64,000 nt of DNA, taken from Aurantiacibacter zhengii. Lineage in GTDB: Bacteria > Pseudomonadota > Alphaproteobacteria > Sphingomonadales > Sphingomonadaceae. Location: contig NZ_QXFL01000007.1 of the NCBI RefSeq assembly GCF_003584125.1, positions 115,143-179,142 of the forward strand, given 5' to 3'. A program made the position numbers and the translations under genes. The notes below the pieces were generated by a model that did no database searches, had not been told where the DNA came from, and saw only the letters and a program-made list of their open reading frames with translations. Each line of letters begins with the position of its first letter. Within the stretch, counting starts at the first letter, position 1. Positions 6,837 through 16,392 of this stretch are shown piece by piece.

Positions 6837-9392
6837 ATGATGAGAGCATTCAGCAACATCGTGGACTTGGTGGTCGGCGACAGCCGGAAACCCGAGCAGA
6901 AGTCGAACCCGCCGCAGGTGCCGATGCTGTCGCATTACCTTGGCTATCGCTCCTACGACGAAGACAAGCGGGTCTTCCACCAGGTCCGCTCGAAAGGCTT
7001 CATCCTCGAGCTTGCGCCGCTGGTCGGGGCCAATGATCGCGTCAACGACATCATAAGTTCGCTGTTCTCGGATATCCTCCTGCCCGGGACCAAATTCAGC
7101 GTAACCAATTATTCCTCTCCGCGCGTCGCGGAGAAGCTGCAGGACTGGGCGCTACCGCGCTTCAGCGCCTCGGGCGTCTTCCAGACCCTTGCCCGACATC
7201 GTCTCGACAAGCTCCGCAACGGCGCGTGGTCGACTCTCGCGAGCGACGGCCCCTTCTTCGTCCGCAATTACCGTGTCGTCATGTCGGTCGGCGTCAGTCA
7301 GGGCTCCGGGCTGACGACCGATGATCTGGTGACGATGCGCGACGGAACCATTTCGGCGCTGGAATCGATCGACGTTCCAATCAAGCAATTCGAGCCCACC
7401 GATCTGATCCGCTTTTTCGACGAGATCCTGGCTCCATCGACCGGAGCTGGAGACGAGGTTCCGGGGTACAACCGGTTCGACCCAATCAACGAACAATGCG
7501 TCCGCCGCGATCTCGTCACCCATGTCGAGAAAGATCGTCTTATCCTTCATGCGCAGTCGCTCCGCCCAACGGGTGCCTCTGTCGAGGGCGTGCCGGAGAT
7601 GAAGGATTTCGTTCCCGAGCGCTTCGACATCCGGACGATGGCGGTACGCAATTTCCCCGATCGCTGGGCTCCGTGGGACACGCAGAAGATCATCGGCGAT
7701 ATCTTCAATCCCAAGCTGAACTTGCCGTGCCCGGTCCTCCAGACCGTGTGCGGGGTCATCCCCGGGCAGGAGTCTTCGGAAAGCAAGGCGGGATACAAGT
7801 TCGCGCGCACGAGCTCGCTGGCGGAGGGAAAGGGCGTCAAGCTCGTCCCGAAGCTTCGCACAGAGGCCGCCGAATGGCAGTTCATCCAAGACCGTGTGAA
7901 GCAGGGCGAAAAGCTGGTCTCATGCTATTATGCGGTTTCGATCCTCGCGCCCAAGGGACGTGGCGAGCCCTGCGAGCGAACGCTCAAGGCGCTCTACAAG
8001 GCGAGCGGGTGGGACCTGATCGACGAGACCCATATCCAGCTGCCCGCCTTCATGGCCCATTTCCCGCTCATGCTCGCGGACGGGCTCGATTCCGATTACA
8101 AGCGCATGAAGCGGCTGCGCACCATGCGCTCCACGAACGTCGCGGCCATCGCACCGATCCAGGGTGAATATGTAGGCGGCAACATTCCGCATCTGCTGTT
8201 CATCGGGCGCCGGGGGCAACCGCAATTCTGGTCGCCGTTCCAGAACGGTGCCGGCAACCACAACGTGGCAATCGCCGGCAAGTCGGGCTCGGGGAAATCG
8301 GTCCTCCTTCAGGATCTGACGGCGAGCTTCGCCGGCGTCGGCGCGAAGACGATCGTGATCGATGACGGTCGCAGTTTCGAGCACATGGCGAAGGCGCTCG
8401 GCGGCACCTTTACCGAATTCAAGCTCTCTTCGGGCATTTCGATCAACCCCTTCCGGATGATCGACCAAGAGCTGGCCCAGGGCGACGACGACTATCTGGT
8501 CGACTGCCTCGCCATGTTGAAGTCGATCATTTCGCAGATGGCGCGGAACGAGACCCGACTGAACGACACCGAGCGCGGGCTCATCGACCAGGCCGTCAAC
8601 GCCGTCTGGGAAGCAGAGGGTCGCGATGGAACGGTGGACCACATCATCGAGGCGCTCAAGCAGCCCGAACATCCCTTCGCCTACGATCTTGCGACCTCGC
8701 TGCTGCCGTTCGCCTCGACCGGGACATTCGGTCGCTTCTTCCTCGGCGATGCCAATCTGGACCTGTCAGCCGACCTCACCGTCTTCGAGCTTTCCGATCT
8801 GGCGACGCGCGAGGAGTTGCGCGGCGTGGTGCTGACATCCGTGATGTTCATCGCTTCGCAGGTGATGCGCCGGATGGACCGCTCGATCCCTAAGCCGCTT
8901 ATCATCGATGAGGCCTGGCAGATGCTGAAGGGCGGGGCGATGGCAGACTTCGTCGAGACTTATTCGCGCACCTGCCGCAAATATGGCGGTTCGCTCATCA
9001 CGGCGACGCAATCGATCCACGATTACTACAAGTCGGAGGGGTCGCGCGCCGCGCTCGAGAACTCCGACTGGTTCCTCATCCTTCAGCAGAAGGGCGAGAC
9101 GATCTCCGACTTTCGCAATTCGGATCGCTTCGAGATGGACAACATGACCGAGGCGCTCTTGCGGTCCTTGAAGCGCAACGGCGTGGACTACTCGGACGTG
9201 TTCATCCGGGGGCCCGACACCGAGAGCATCGGGCGGCTCGTCCTCGATCGGTATTCGGCAACGCTCTATTCCTCGAGCCCCGACGTCTTCGCCGACATCG
9301 AGGATTACGTCCACCTTGGCTTCCCGATGCACGATGCGATCGAGGCAGTAGCCTTTCCCGAAAGCCATCATATGCTGGAGGCCGCGGAATGA
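6837..9392 (+). CDS. traC: TraC, conjugation ATPase (VirB4 family)
   Basis: Encodes 851 residues, the usual TraC length. Walker A is GKSGSGKS (about residue 480) and Walker B is PLIIDEAW (about residue 686). A conserved ATQSIHDYY block follows. TraC is the cytoplasmic energy source for pilus assembly. Two adjacent ATG codons could start it; the first follows traV by six bases. There are no signs of damage. Confidence 0.95.
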   Translation: MMRAFSNIVDLVVGDSRKPEQKSNPPQVPMLSHYLGYRSYDEDKRVFHQVRSKGFILELAPLVGANDRVNDIISSLFSDILLPGTKFSVTNYSSPRVAEKLQDWALPRFSASGVFQTLARHRLDKLRNGAWSTLASDGPFFVRNYRVVMSVGVSQGSGLTTDDLVTMRDGTISALESIDVPIKQFEPTDLIRFFDEILAPSTGAGDEVPGYNRFDPINEQCVRRDLVTHVEKDRLILHAQSLRPTGASVEGVPEMKDFVPERFDIRTMAVRNFPDRWAPWDTQKIIGDIFNPKLNLPCPVLQTVCGVIPGQESSESKAGYKFARTSSLAEGKGVKLVPKLRTEAAEWQFIQDRVKQGEKLVSCYYAVSILAPKGRGEPCERTLKALYKASGWDLIDETHIQLPAFMAHFPLMLADGLDSDYKRMKRLRTMRSTNVAAIAPIQGEYVGGNIPHLLFIGRRGQPQFWSPFQNGAGNHNVAIAGKSGSGKSVLLQDLTASFAGVGAKTIVIDDGRSFEHMAKALGGTFTEFKLSSGISINPFRMIDQELAQGDDDYLVDCLAMLKSIISQMARNETRLNDTERGLIDQAVNAVWEAEGRDGTVDHIIEALKQPEHPFAYDLATSLLPFASTGTFGRFFLGDANLDLSADLTVFELSDLATREELRGVVLTSVMFIASQVMRRMDRSIPKPLIIDEAWQMLKGGAMADFVETYSRTCRKYGGSLITATQSIHDYYKSEGSRAALENSDWFLILQQKGETISDFRNSDRFEMDNMTEALLRSLKRNGVDYSDVFIRGPDTESIGRLVLDRYSATLYSSSPDVFADIEDYVHLGFPMHDAIEAVAFPESHHMLEAAE

Positions 9393-9733
9393 ACGCGTTT
9401 GCACACGCCGGATCCCCGCACACCCGGATCGCACGCGGCCAAGACGCAATGGCCGTTGCGCTCCGCCTGATCGGGTGGTTCGCCACGACGGGCCTCGCGA
9501 CCCTTGGCGTCGCGACCTTGTTCTTCGTCCTCCTCGGCAGCTTCACCCTTTCTGGGACGATGCTTCAGCTGGACAATTTGACCGCGCGCTTCCTCGCGGC
9601 CGACGCGGCTCGACAGGCGCAATTCCAAACGATCGTATTCACGGTCCTCGGCGGCACCTGGGTTCTCATCGCTTTCTTTCGCCGCGCGAGCCTTCGCTCC
9701 GTTTTCGAAGTCGCTGGAGGTGACAATGACTGA
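9389..9733 (+). CDS. small two-pass membrane protein embedded in the tra operon
   Basis: Encodes 114 residues with two hydrophobic segments (about 25-53 and 80-98) and a polar loop between them. Its ATG overlaps the end of traC (ATGA), and its stop overlaps the trbI start by 8 bases, so it is locked into the operon. F plasmid has no obvious counterpart with this position and size. I do not recognise a domain. An inner-membrane accessory protein of the transfer apparatus, specific to this lineage, is the simplest reading. Confidence 0.6.
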   Translation: MNAFAHAGSPHTRIARGQDAMAVALRLIGWFATTGLATLGVATLFFVLLGSFTLSGTMLQLDNLTARFLAADAARQAQFQTIVFTVLGGTWVLIAFFRRASLRSVFEVAGGDND

Positions 9734-10277
9734 TCTGTTCGAGAATGCCGATCGTGCGGCGACCGCCGAAGTTCGCAGGCCCAAGACAGTGGCTGCCAAA
9801 CGCGCTTTCGCGGGTCTTTCACCCCGGGAGATCGCGCTGCTCGCTGCCGCCGCCGCCATCTTCATCTGGGGAGCCTGGGTCACCAAGAACCTCGTCTCTG
9901 AAGATGGGGGACGCCAAGAGTTCGTGCAGCTTCAGCTGCAAGGCATCATCGGCGAATATCTGCAGGCCCAGGCGCGATCGAGTTCCGACGAACAGACCGC
10001 CGCCCAGGAAACGGCCGTTTTCATGGCTACACTCGATCGGACCGTCGCCGGCCTGTCGAAGAGCGGGAAGGTCGTTCTCGTGCACGAGGCTGTGATCGGC
10101 GGCGAGGTTCCGGATGTCACCCAGAGCGTAAAGGCGGCTGTCTACGCGAAGGTGCCGCGCCCGCAAATCGCCCAGGCTTCGATCGACATGCAACAAACGC
10201 AAGACGCGCGTGTCGAGCAGGAAATGCAGGCGTTCATGGCCGCGAACGGGGGAGGGCAGGGCGGTGTTCAACAATAG
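9726..10277 (+). CDS. trbI: TrbI, F-type transfer protein
   Basis: Encodes 183 residues from the ATG at 9726, preferred over the GTG at 9720 because GGAGG precedes it with good spacing. One membrane segment (about residues 36-55) is followed by a periplasmic part resembling F TrbI (VFMATLDRTVAGLSKSGKVVLVHEAVIGG). TrbI influences pilus outgrowth and retraction in F. The 3' end overlaps the next gene by 14 bases. Confidence 0.8.
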   Translation: MTDLFENADRAATAEVRRPKTVAAKRAFAGLSPREIALLAAAAAIFIWGAWVTKNLVSEDGGRQEFVQLQLQGIIGEYLQAQARSSSDEQTAAQETAVFMATLDRTVAGLSKSGKVVLVHEAVIGGEVPDVTQSVKAAVYAKVPRPQIAQASIDMQQTQDARVEQEMQAFMAANGGGQGGVQQ

Positions 10278-10785
10278 AGCCAAGCGGCTGTCGACCAAGG
10301 GCAAGCTACTCGCGATCGCCGCGCTTTTCGGCGTCGGAACGGCGGTGACGTCCCTGCAGCAATGGAGCGAGACCCATGCCTTCATGATTAACGCAACGGA
10401 TTCGCTGCCGAACTGGGCGTTCCTTGTCGAAAGTGGCCGCTTTCCCGACCGCGGGGATTACGTGATATTCCACCCGGGCCATGATCCGGTCACCCAGAAG
10501 TATTTCGGCGAAGAGCCTGGCGCCTTCGCCAAGATCGCCTTCGGTCTGCCCGGCGATTTCGTGACCCGCGAAGGCCGTGACGTGCTGGTCAATGGCGAGC
10601 GCATCGCATCGATCAAGCCGCTCACCAAACGGGGCGATCCCCTGACCGAAGGTCCTCTCGGCGTCGTTCCGGAAGGCTGCGTGTTCGCGGCCACTCACCA
10701 CAAGGATGGCTTCGACAGCCGCTATTCGCACATCGGCTTCGTGTGCCGCGACCGCCTCGTTGGAACGGGAGTGGCGATCCTGTGA
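10264..10785 (+). CDS. S26-family signal peptidase (TrhF/TraF-type pilin processing enzyme)
   Basis: Encodes 173 residues from a GTG at 10264 after a G-rich ribosome site. It has one N-terminal membrane anchor. The catalytic Ser region is ATDSLPNW, and the Lys region is FAKIAFGLPGD, which matches the GLPGD signature of S26 enzymes. The closing block is VPEGCVFAATHHKDGFDSRYSHIGFV. Related peptidases in RP4, R27 and SXT trim or cyclise pilins, so TraA is the likely substrate. The SxMxP serine motif is altered (SLPN), though S26 transfer peptidases vary here. Confidence 0.8.
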   Translation: MFNNRAKRLSTKGKLLAIAALFGVGTAVTSLQQWSETHAFMINATDSLPNWAFLVESGRFPDRGDYVIFHPGHDPVTQKYFGEEPGAFAKIAFGLPGDFVTREGRDVLVNGERIASIKPLTKRGDPLTEGPLGVVPEGCVFAATHHKDGFDSRYSHIGFVCRDRLVGTGVAIL

Positions 10786-11438
10786 GGTATCGTCTCGTCA
10801 TCCTCTCATGCGCCGCCGTCACCGCGGCTGCGACGGCGCCGTCGATGCCGACTGCGCAGGCGCAGGCGCAGGATCATGGCCAGATGGGTCAGACCTGGCC
10901 CGTCATCGAGCCCGACCTCCTGTCCGTCATCAAGGCGCGTCTCGATCATGCGCAGGCGACCGGCAAGCTCGACAAGATGAACCAGCAGTTCGCCGCGAAA
11001 GTGAAGGATCGCGTCATGCGTCCGGTTCCCGTTCCGGGAATGGCGCGTGCCGAAGAGACGCGTTCGTGGGAATTCGATCCCGCGATCGTGGTCGAGAACG
11101 ACATTCGCGACCACCAGGGCAATCTGATCGCGGCGCGTGGTCAGCAGGTTAATCCGCTCGCGACTTCGGGGCTCTCCAAGAAGCTCGTCTTCGTGGACGG
11201 CGACGATCCCGCCGAGGTTGAATGGGCGCTCGGACACGAACCCGATGAACGCGCGAAGATCATCTTCGTCGACGGTTCGCCCTTCGAATCCATGAGGACC
11301 CACCAACGCCGGTTCTACTTCGACCAGGAGGGCAAGCTCTCCAGTCATTTCGGCATCACCCGCACGCCCGCGCTCGTCGAGGCGAAGGGCGATCTCCTGC
11401 TGATTACCGAACAAGCTATCCCCCGGGGGCCATCGTGA
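10782..11438 (+). CDS. traW: TraW, periplasmic assembly protein
   Basis: Encodes 218 residues from a GTG overlapping the preceding stop (GTGA). The N-terminal signal peptide ends about AQAQAQ. The mature part shows the TraW pattern, including SWEFDPAIVVENDIRDHQGNLI, VFVDGDDPAEVEWA and RRFYFDQEGKLSSHFGITRTPALVE. TraW works with TrbC in the periplasm for pilus assembly. Longer in-frame starts upstream would lie inside the peptidase gene and lack ribosome sites. Confidence 0.88.
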   Translation: MRYRLVILSCAAVTAAATAPSMPTAQAQAQDHGQMGQTWPVIEPDLLSVIKARLDHAQATGKLDKMNQQFAAKVKDRVMRPVPVPGMARAEETRSWEFDPAIVVENDIRDHQGNLIAARGQQVNPLATSGLSKKLVFVDGDDPAEVEWALGHEPDERAKIIFVDGSPFESMRTHQRRFYFDQEGKLSSHFGITRTPALVEAKGDLLLITEQAIPRGPS

Positions 11439-11707
11439 CGTCCTGGCACGACATGATCCCGGTTCCGCTGGCCGCTCCGGAAACCAAGGAGCTGCGGGCT
11501 GCGCGCTTCCGCGTCATCGCAGCCGGCCTGGTTCTCGCTGCCGCACTTCTGTTCCTTGGCGAGCTTCGCCAGCTGATCGGGTCCGCCGCTCTCCCGAGCC
11601 TGGCCGCGGCCTCTACCTTCTTGGCCGTTCAGGGCTGGGCATGGGCCAGGCTGAAGAACGCCGCGGACGATGCGTGGCTCTTCAGGGAGACCGACGATGT
11701 TGCGTAG
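11435..11707 (+). CDS. small two-pass membrane protein embedded between traW and traU
   Basis: Encodes 90 residues from a GTG that overlaps the traW stop (GTGA). Two hydrophobic segments (about 26-43 and 48-70) predict a small inner-membrane protein. Its stop lies 11 bases inside traU, so coupling on both sides is likely. I see no family motif. With the 9389 and 15212 genes it is one of three short unassigned genes interleaved with the canonical tra set. Confidence 0.55.
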   Translation: MTSWHDMIPVPLAAPETKELRAARFRVIAAGLVLAAALLFLGELRQLIGSAALPSLAAASTFLAVQGWAWARLKNAADDAWLFRETDDVA

Positions 11708-12722
11708 GTGGCTTGCCGCGATTGGGGCGCTGGCCGCCCTTGCTTTCGTTGCGCCGGCGTCCGCCCAAGGGCTCCCTTCCGGCCCGGGGCGTTGTTCCGG
11801 ATCGTTCGTCAATCCGATCACGGATGTGTGCTGGGGCTGCATGTTTCCCCTTTCGCTCGGATCGCTCAAGATCTGGCCGTCCTCGCGCGCCGATACCAAG
11901 AATCCGGATCTGCCGATCTGCGCGTGCGGAACGCCCGTGCCGCGCGTCGGTCTTGCGATGGGATTCTGGGAACCCGTGCGCCTTGTCGATGTCTCGACAA
12001 AACCGTGGTGCTTTCCAAATCTCGGAGGCATCAAGCTCGACCCGGGCTTCCCGATCGGTAACGGCTATGCGTCGAACTCTTCGCAAATCGGAGGAAAATC
12101 GCAGAACACCGCCAAATATCACGTTCATTATTACATCTATCCGCTCCTCTATTGGCTGGAGGTCGTAACCGACTTCCTGTGCCTTGAGGCGAGCTCCTTC
12201 GACATTGCCTATATGAGCGAGATCGATCCGCTCTGGCAGGACGACGAGCTGACGACGCTGCTCAATCCAGAAGCGGCGCTCTTCACCTCGCCGATCGCGC
12301 AGGCCGCGTGTTCGGCCGACTGCATCGCCTCGACCGCCAAGCTGCCTATCGATGAGCTGTTCTGGTGTTCGGGTTGCCAGGGTCCGATGTATCCGATGAA
12401 TGGCAATATCGGAGCCAATGTCGGCATTAAGCAGTCGGCGCGGCTCGCGGCCGAGAGAATGATTTACAAGATGCATCGTCAGGGCCTCGCCTGGGGGACC
12501 AGCGGCTCGAAGGCCCTTTGCTCGAAGTACATCATGCCAATCCTCAAGAAGAGCCAGTATCGGCTTCAGCAGGTCAATCCGACGCCGATGGTCAGCGGAC
12601 GCGAAAGCTGCTCGCCGATCGGGGCGACAACCATCCTGCCCAGATCTGGGCAGGTTTACCCGGTCAAGGGAGAGGACGTCGGCTTCCTCCTTTGGCGCAA
12701 GCGCAATTGCTGCGTGCTGTAG
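11697..12722 (+). CDS. traU: TraU, pilus assembly and DNA transfer protein
   Basis: Encodes 341 residues. The ATG at 11697 is chosen because it gives a clean signal peptide (MLRRWLAAIGALAALAFV, ending ASAQ); a longer in-frame start would add residues before it. The mature protein is Cys-rich (DVCWGCMFPLSLG, ICACGTPVP, FWCSGCQGPMYP, KRNCCVL), as in TraU of F. It acts in the periplasm and needs disulfide formation, consistent with DsbC and TraF encoded nearby. Confidence 0.92.
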   Translation: MLRRWLAAIGALAALAFVAPASAQGLPSGPGRCSGSFVNPITDVCWGCMFPLSLGSLKIWPSSRADTKNPDLPICACGTPVPRVGLAMGFWEPVRLVDVSTKPWCFPNLGGIKLDPGFPIGNGYASNSSQIGGKSQNTAKYHVHYYIYPLLYWLEVVTDFLCLEASSFDIAYMSEIDPLWQDDELTTLLNPEAALFTSPIAQAACSADCIASTAKLPIDELFWCSGCQGPMYPMNGNIGANVGIKQSARLAAERMIYKMHRQGLAWGTSGSKALCSKYIMPILKKSQYRLQQVNPTPMVSGRESCSPIGATTILPRSGQVYPVKGEDVGFLLWRKRNCCVL

Positions 12723-12736
12723 GACGGAGGACCGCC

Positions 12737-13474
12737 GTGAACCGCAGAATTGCCATGTCGCTCGCCGGATTCAGCCTCATCGGCTGCGTAACCGCAGTCT
12801 TCGCCCAGAGCACCGACGGGTTCAATCCGCAGGCCATCGAAGCGCGCGCGGGCGAATTCCAGCAGGATGCCCAGGCACTCTTCGACTACGTGACCTCCAA
12901 TGGCGAGGAACATCAGGAAGAGGCGCAGACGATCGTCAACGAGGGTTACGCTTCGATCGAAGGTCTCGATGTGTCCGATATTGCGGGCGGTGACGGGCCT
13001 TTCGACTTCGACGAAATGGTCGTCGGCGCGAAAGCGGGCATGGCCAATCCCGAAGGTGCTCCACTGTTCATCGCATTCGCGAGCCTTTCGATGCCCGAGG
13101 AATCTCTCGCGAAGATGATCGAGGACACGACGAAGGCTGGTGGCGTCGTCGTGTTCCGTGGCTTCTCGGCCGGAAACCCGCAGGCGTTCATCACCGGCAT
13201 CCGCAATGTTGTGGACCAGGCTGGCGCGAGCAACGTCGCGATCGATCCGCGGCTGTTCCGGTCGTTTCGGGTCGACCGGGTACCGACCTACGTCGCGCTT
13301 TCGAGCGATTTCGAACCCTGCGACCAGCTCGACTGCGTGACCACGCCGCCTCCGCACAACCGGGTCGCCGGCAACGTCAGCGTTGGCTACGTGCTAGAGA
13401 CCTTCTCGAACGCCAACGGCCCCGGCGCGCCGGTCTCGCGGGTTGCGCTCGCCAATTACAGGTCTGAGCGGTGA
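12737..13474 (+). CDS. trbC: TrbC, periplasmic pilus assembly protein
   Basis: Encodes 245 residues from a GTG behind GGACGGAGG. A signal peptide ends near VFAQ. The conserved block LFIAFASLSMPEESLAKMIEDTTKAGG and the VDRVPTYVALSSD region match type-F TrbC. TrbC processing and assembly depend on TraW in F, and the two genes are close here. Its stop overlaps the traN GTG. Confidence 0.88.
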   Translation: MNRRIAMSLAGFSLIGCVTAVFAQSTDGFNPQAIEARAGEFQQDAQALFDYVTSNGEEHQEEAQTIVNEGYASIEGLDVSDIAGGDGPFDFDEMVVGAKAGMANPEGAPLFIAFASLSMPEESLAKMIEDTTKAGGVVVFRGFSAGNPQAFITGIRNVVDQAGASNVAIDPRLFRSFRVDRVPTYVALSSDFEPCDQLDCVTTPPPHNRVAGNVSVGYVLETFSNANGPGAPVSRVALANYRSER

Positions 13475-15210
13475 ACATCCGCGGCCTCGTTCTTGCTTGT
13501 GCCGTTCTCGTTGCGACGGGTCAGCTCGCCCATGCCCAGATGACTTCGGCCGATGCGCGCGCAGAGGGCGAGGCGATCGGGGAGGGCGTCCGCGATGCCA
13601 CGAACGGGTCCATCCTCGCCGATGGTGCGCAAGCGAACGTCCCGACATACGGAGGGACCGATTTGCCATCGCTCGATTATGCTGACGATGCGATCGGCCT
13701 GACGACGGCCGGCGAAGCGCAGCGCTATCAGCAGGACTATCGCGTCGTCGTAGATCCATACCGCAAGGTCGTCGATCCTGCGGCGATCGATCTCTCCGCG
13801 GCATCCGCCATCGAAAGCGATCCCGACACCTATCTCGGTCCCGGCGCTAGCCCGGGTGGATCGAGCGGTTCATGCAATCCACTGCCTCCCGGGGGCGGTG
13901 GATCGACCACCTATCTCGAGAGTTGCAACCAGGGTTCGCAGCCTTTTGACGAAGCGCGGACGTGCAGGGCTCTTCTGACAATTCAGACACAGGGGTCCCG
14001 GTATTGGGAGTACACCTGCGATGAGGGGTTCGACAGGGATGTCAATCTAGGCGCGCGGCAATGCGCCGCCATTCAAGGCCAGCTCGATGTCGGCGGTTGT
14101 CAGGAGATCAACCGGGTCCGGATAGGCCAAGGGTGCCTCCAGTGGTACGACAATGGACGCACTCGCTACTGCTCCGAACCCGGCGACCCAATTTACCGTC
14201 TGACCTATTCTTGCCCCGCGCAAACTGCGGTCTCCGGCGGCATTGAGCGGAACACGATTTCGATTGTCAGCGAGTCCGTCGACGAAACACAATGCGAAGC
14301 CACGATCGGTGGAGCGACGTGCTCGCTCCAAAGCGAGACCTGCACGGCTCCCAACGAGACGCGCGTCATGAATGGCTTGCCCGTAACCCGCCCGTGCTGG
14401 GAGTGGAGCCGCACGTATCAGTGCCAGGGTTTGCTTCCGGCGAACGACTGTGCTGCGCTCGAGGCACGTCCGGAATGCTCGCTCAGCCATGACGAATGTC
14501 TGAGCTACGACGCCAATGGCATCACCTGCAACGTCTATGATCGCTGGTTCCAGTGCACGACACCGGACACGGGCGCGTCTCCGCCGCCTGCCTACGTTTG
14601 CGCGGGCGACCTCTACTGCATCGACGGCGAGTGCACGAGTGTCACGCGCGAGGCTTCGACCGAGTTCAAGGACGCGATGGTCGCCATGAACGTCCTAGGC
14701 GAACTCAGGGACGAGTTCGATCCGAACCAGCTCAAGATCTTCAGCGGCGAGAACCTCAAATGCACGAAGAAGGTGTTCGGGCTGTCCAATTGCTGCAGCG
14801 GGAAGGGCGTTCCCCTTCTCACGCCGTGGCTCTGCAACAGCCAGGATCGGGACGTCGATAAGAGGGATGACGCCGGGCTCTGCCATTATGTCGGCACCTA
14901 CTGCTCGGACAAGATCCTCGGCGTCTGCGTGACGCGCAAGCAATCTTACTGCTGCTACGGGAGCAAGCTGGTCCGCATCCTCAACGAGCAAGGCAAGGCC
15001 CAGCTCGGGATGCGATGGGGCGAGGCCAAGGAGCCCGACTGCGAGGGTTTCCTCATTGCCCAGTTCCAGCAGCTCGACCTCAGCCGGATGGATTTCCGCG
15101 AGGTTTACGCTGAGTTCGTCGATGCGGCCAAGCTGCCCGACGAGATCGAAATGTCGATCCAGATCCAGACCAAGATCGAAGACTACTACACTCTGAATGG
15201 AGGGACTTGA
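13471..15210 (+). CDS. traN: TraN, mating-pair stabilisation outer-membrane protein
   Basis: Encodes 579 residues from a GTG (GTGA overlap with trbC). A signal peptide ends at AHAQ. The protein has dozens of Cys, many in pairs and regular spacing, plus the C-terminal TraN block (KKVFGLSNCCSGKG, YCSDKILGVCVTRKQSYCCYGSKLVRILNEQG). TraN sits in the outer membrane and contacts recipient surface proteins. A Gly/Ser-rich segment (about residues 128-150) separates the N-terminal part from the Cys-rich core. Length is within the range for the family. Confidence 0.93.
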   Translation: MNIRGLVLACAVLVATGQLAHAQMTSADARAEGEAIGEGVRDATNGSILADGAQANVPTYGGTDLPSLDYADDAIGLTTAGEAQRYQQDYRVVVDPYRKVVDPAAIDLSAASAIESDPDTYLGPGASPGGSSGSCNPLPPGGGGSTTYLESCNQGSQPFDEARTCRALLTIQTQGSRYWEYTCDEGFDRDVNLGARQCAAIQGQLDVGGCQEINRVRIGQGCLQWYDNGRTRYCSEPGDPIYRLTYSCPAQTAVSGGIERNTISIVSESVDETQCEATIGGATCSLQSETCTAPNETRVMNGLPVTRPCWEWSRTYQCQGLLPANDCAALEARPECSLSHDECLSYDANGITCNVYDRWFQCTTPDTGASPPPAYVCAGDLYCIDGECTSVTREASTEFKDAMVAMNVLGELRDEFDPNQLKIFSGENLKCTKKVFGLSNCCSGKGVPLLTPWLCNSQDRDVDKRDDAGLCHYVGTYCSDKILGVCVTRKQSYCCYGSKLVRILNEQGKAQLGMRWGEAKEPDCEGFLIAQFQQLDLSRMDFREVYAEFVDAAKLPDEIEMSIQIQTKIEDYYTLNGGT

Positions 15211-15211
15211 A

Positions 15212-15589
15212 GTGTCGGGCGGCGAAGTCACTACGTTTCAAAAAGGGGACCGATTCCCAGTTGCCGAGGTGCTCGATCTGGCGATCAGTGTCGCGATCGG
15301 GCGCCATCTCGCTGCCAGCGAGGATGAGATGTTCTCGCGCATCCAGGACTGGTTCCTGTGTCCAGCATCGAGGGCGGAGCTTGTGGCCGCGATCGGCCGA
15401 CTGCTCGAACGCGGTTGGATCTCCCGGGCGGGCGATAGCGCCTTCGATTTCTGCCTCACCGACGCCGGCCTCGACGGCGCGACGACCCTGTCCGGCGGAA
15501 TGATCCGGATGATCGACCGTGGTCGGGGTCACCTCAAGACCGCCTTCCTCCTGCAGATGCTCGACCTCGACGAAGGGAAATGCTCGTGA
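15212..15589 (+). CDS. 125-aa soluble protein in the tra operon, possible winged-helix fold
   Basis: The GTG at 15212 is chosen because GGAGGG stands at the right distance; an ATG 15 bases earlier has no ribosome site. The sequence is hydrophilic and has a pattern compatible with a small winged-helix or MarR-like module (RIQDWFLCPASRAELVAAIGRLLERGWISRAGDSAFDFCLTDAG). No signal peptide is present, unlike its periplasmic neighbours. It overlaps traF by 10 bases. The family is not recognised; the fold suggestion is weak. Confidence 0.5.
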   Translation: MSGGEVTTFQKGDRFPVAEVLDLAISVAIGRHLAASEDEMFSRIQDWFLCPASRAELVAAIGRLLERGWISRAGDSAFDFCLTDAGLDGATTLSGGMIRMIDRGRGHLKTAFLLQMLDLDEGKCS

Positions 15590-16392
15590 ACAAGCCCGCT
15601 TTGCTCAGTCTTGCGGCCGTTATCGCCGCGGCTACCGCTCCCGGTTTGGCGCAGACGGCGGACCCGGCGTCCCAGCGCGATGCCTTCTACTGCGACGAGC
15701 GCAAGCTCGGATCGTGGTTCTACTGCAATTCCGAGAAGGTGAAGCGCGAGTCGAGGGAGAGGGAGCAACAGCCCGCCCAAACCGTACCCGCCGTGGAGCG
15801 AATGGCGGCGATCACCAAGCAGCTCGACGAACTCAAGGCGCTCGCGATCCTCGAACCCACCTCCGAGAACATCGTCAACTACATCCGCTTCCAGCGTGAG
15901 CAGCTCGATCGTGCGTCGACCTTCGCCGATACGTGGAGCAGGTCGATCTGGCAGAACCCCGAGCTCGACTACACACTCGAACGGCCAGTGGGCACCTTGG
16001 CCAAGCAGACCTGGCTCACGGACCGCCGCGACCAGCGCGAGGGATCGATGCAGGCGCTCACGCAGCGCTACGGCGTCTTCTACTTCTACTCTTCGAGCTG
16101 CTCGGCGTGCCGGACGTTCTCGCCGGTCATGCGCGCGTTGTCCGAAAATTACGGCCTCGAAGTGCTGGCGGTGTCAATGGACGGCGGTCCGAATGAGCTC
16201 TTCCCGAACTACGTGATCGACAGCGGACAGTACCAGCGAATGGGTCTCCAGGGAGGCACCGTGCCGGCGATCGTTCTGTTCGACACGCAAACCAAGCAGC
16301 CGATCCCGATCGGCTACGGCGTCATGGCGGCCGACGAAGTCATGCAGCGCATCTTCTACCTCACGCAGATCGAGCCAGGGAGCGATTACTGA
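15580..16392 (+). CDS. traF: TraF, thioredoxin-like transfer protein
   Basis: Encodes 270 residues with a signal peptide ending APGLAQT. The N-terminal region has the TraF-type FYCDERKLGSWFYCN block, and the C-terminal thioredoxin fold carries CSAC (about residue 174) in YFYSSSCSACRTFSPV plus the cis-Pro loop GGTVPAIVLFD. Many TraF homologues lack CxxC; this one keeps it, so it may be redox-active. Its stop overlaps the traH ATG by one base. Confidence 0.9.
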   Translation: MLVNKPALLSLAAVIAAATAPGLAQTADPASQRDAFYCDERKLGSWFYCNSEKVKRESREREQQPAQTVPAVERMAAITKQLDELKALAILEPTSENIVNYIRFQREQLDRASTFADTWSRSIWQNPELDYTLERPVGTLAKQTWLTDRRDQREGSMQALTQRYGVFYFYSSSCSACRTFSPVMRALSENYGLEVLAVSMDGGPNELFPNYVIDSGQYQRMGLQGGTVPAIVLFDTQTKQPIPIGYGVMAADEVMQRIFYLTQIEPGSDY

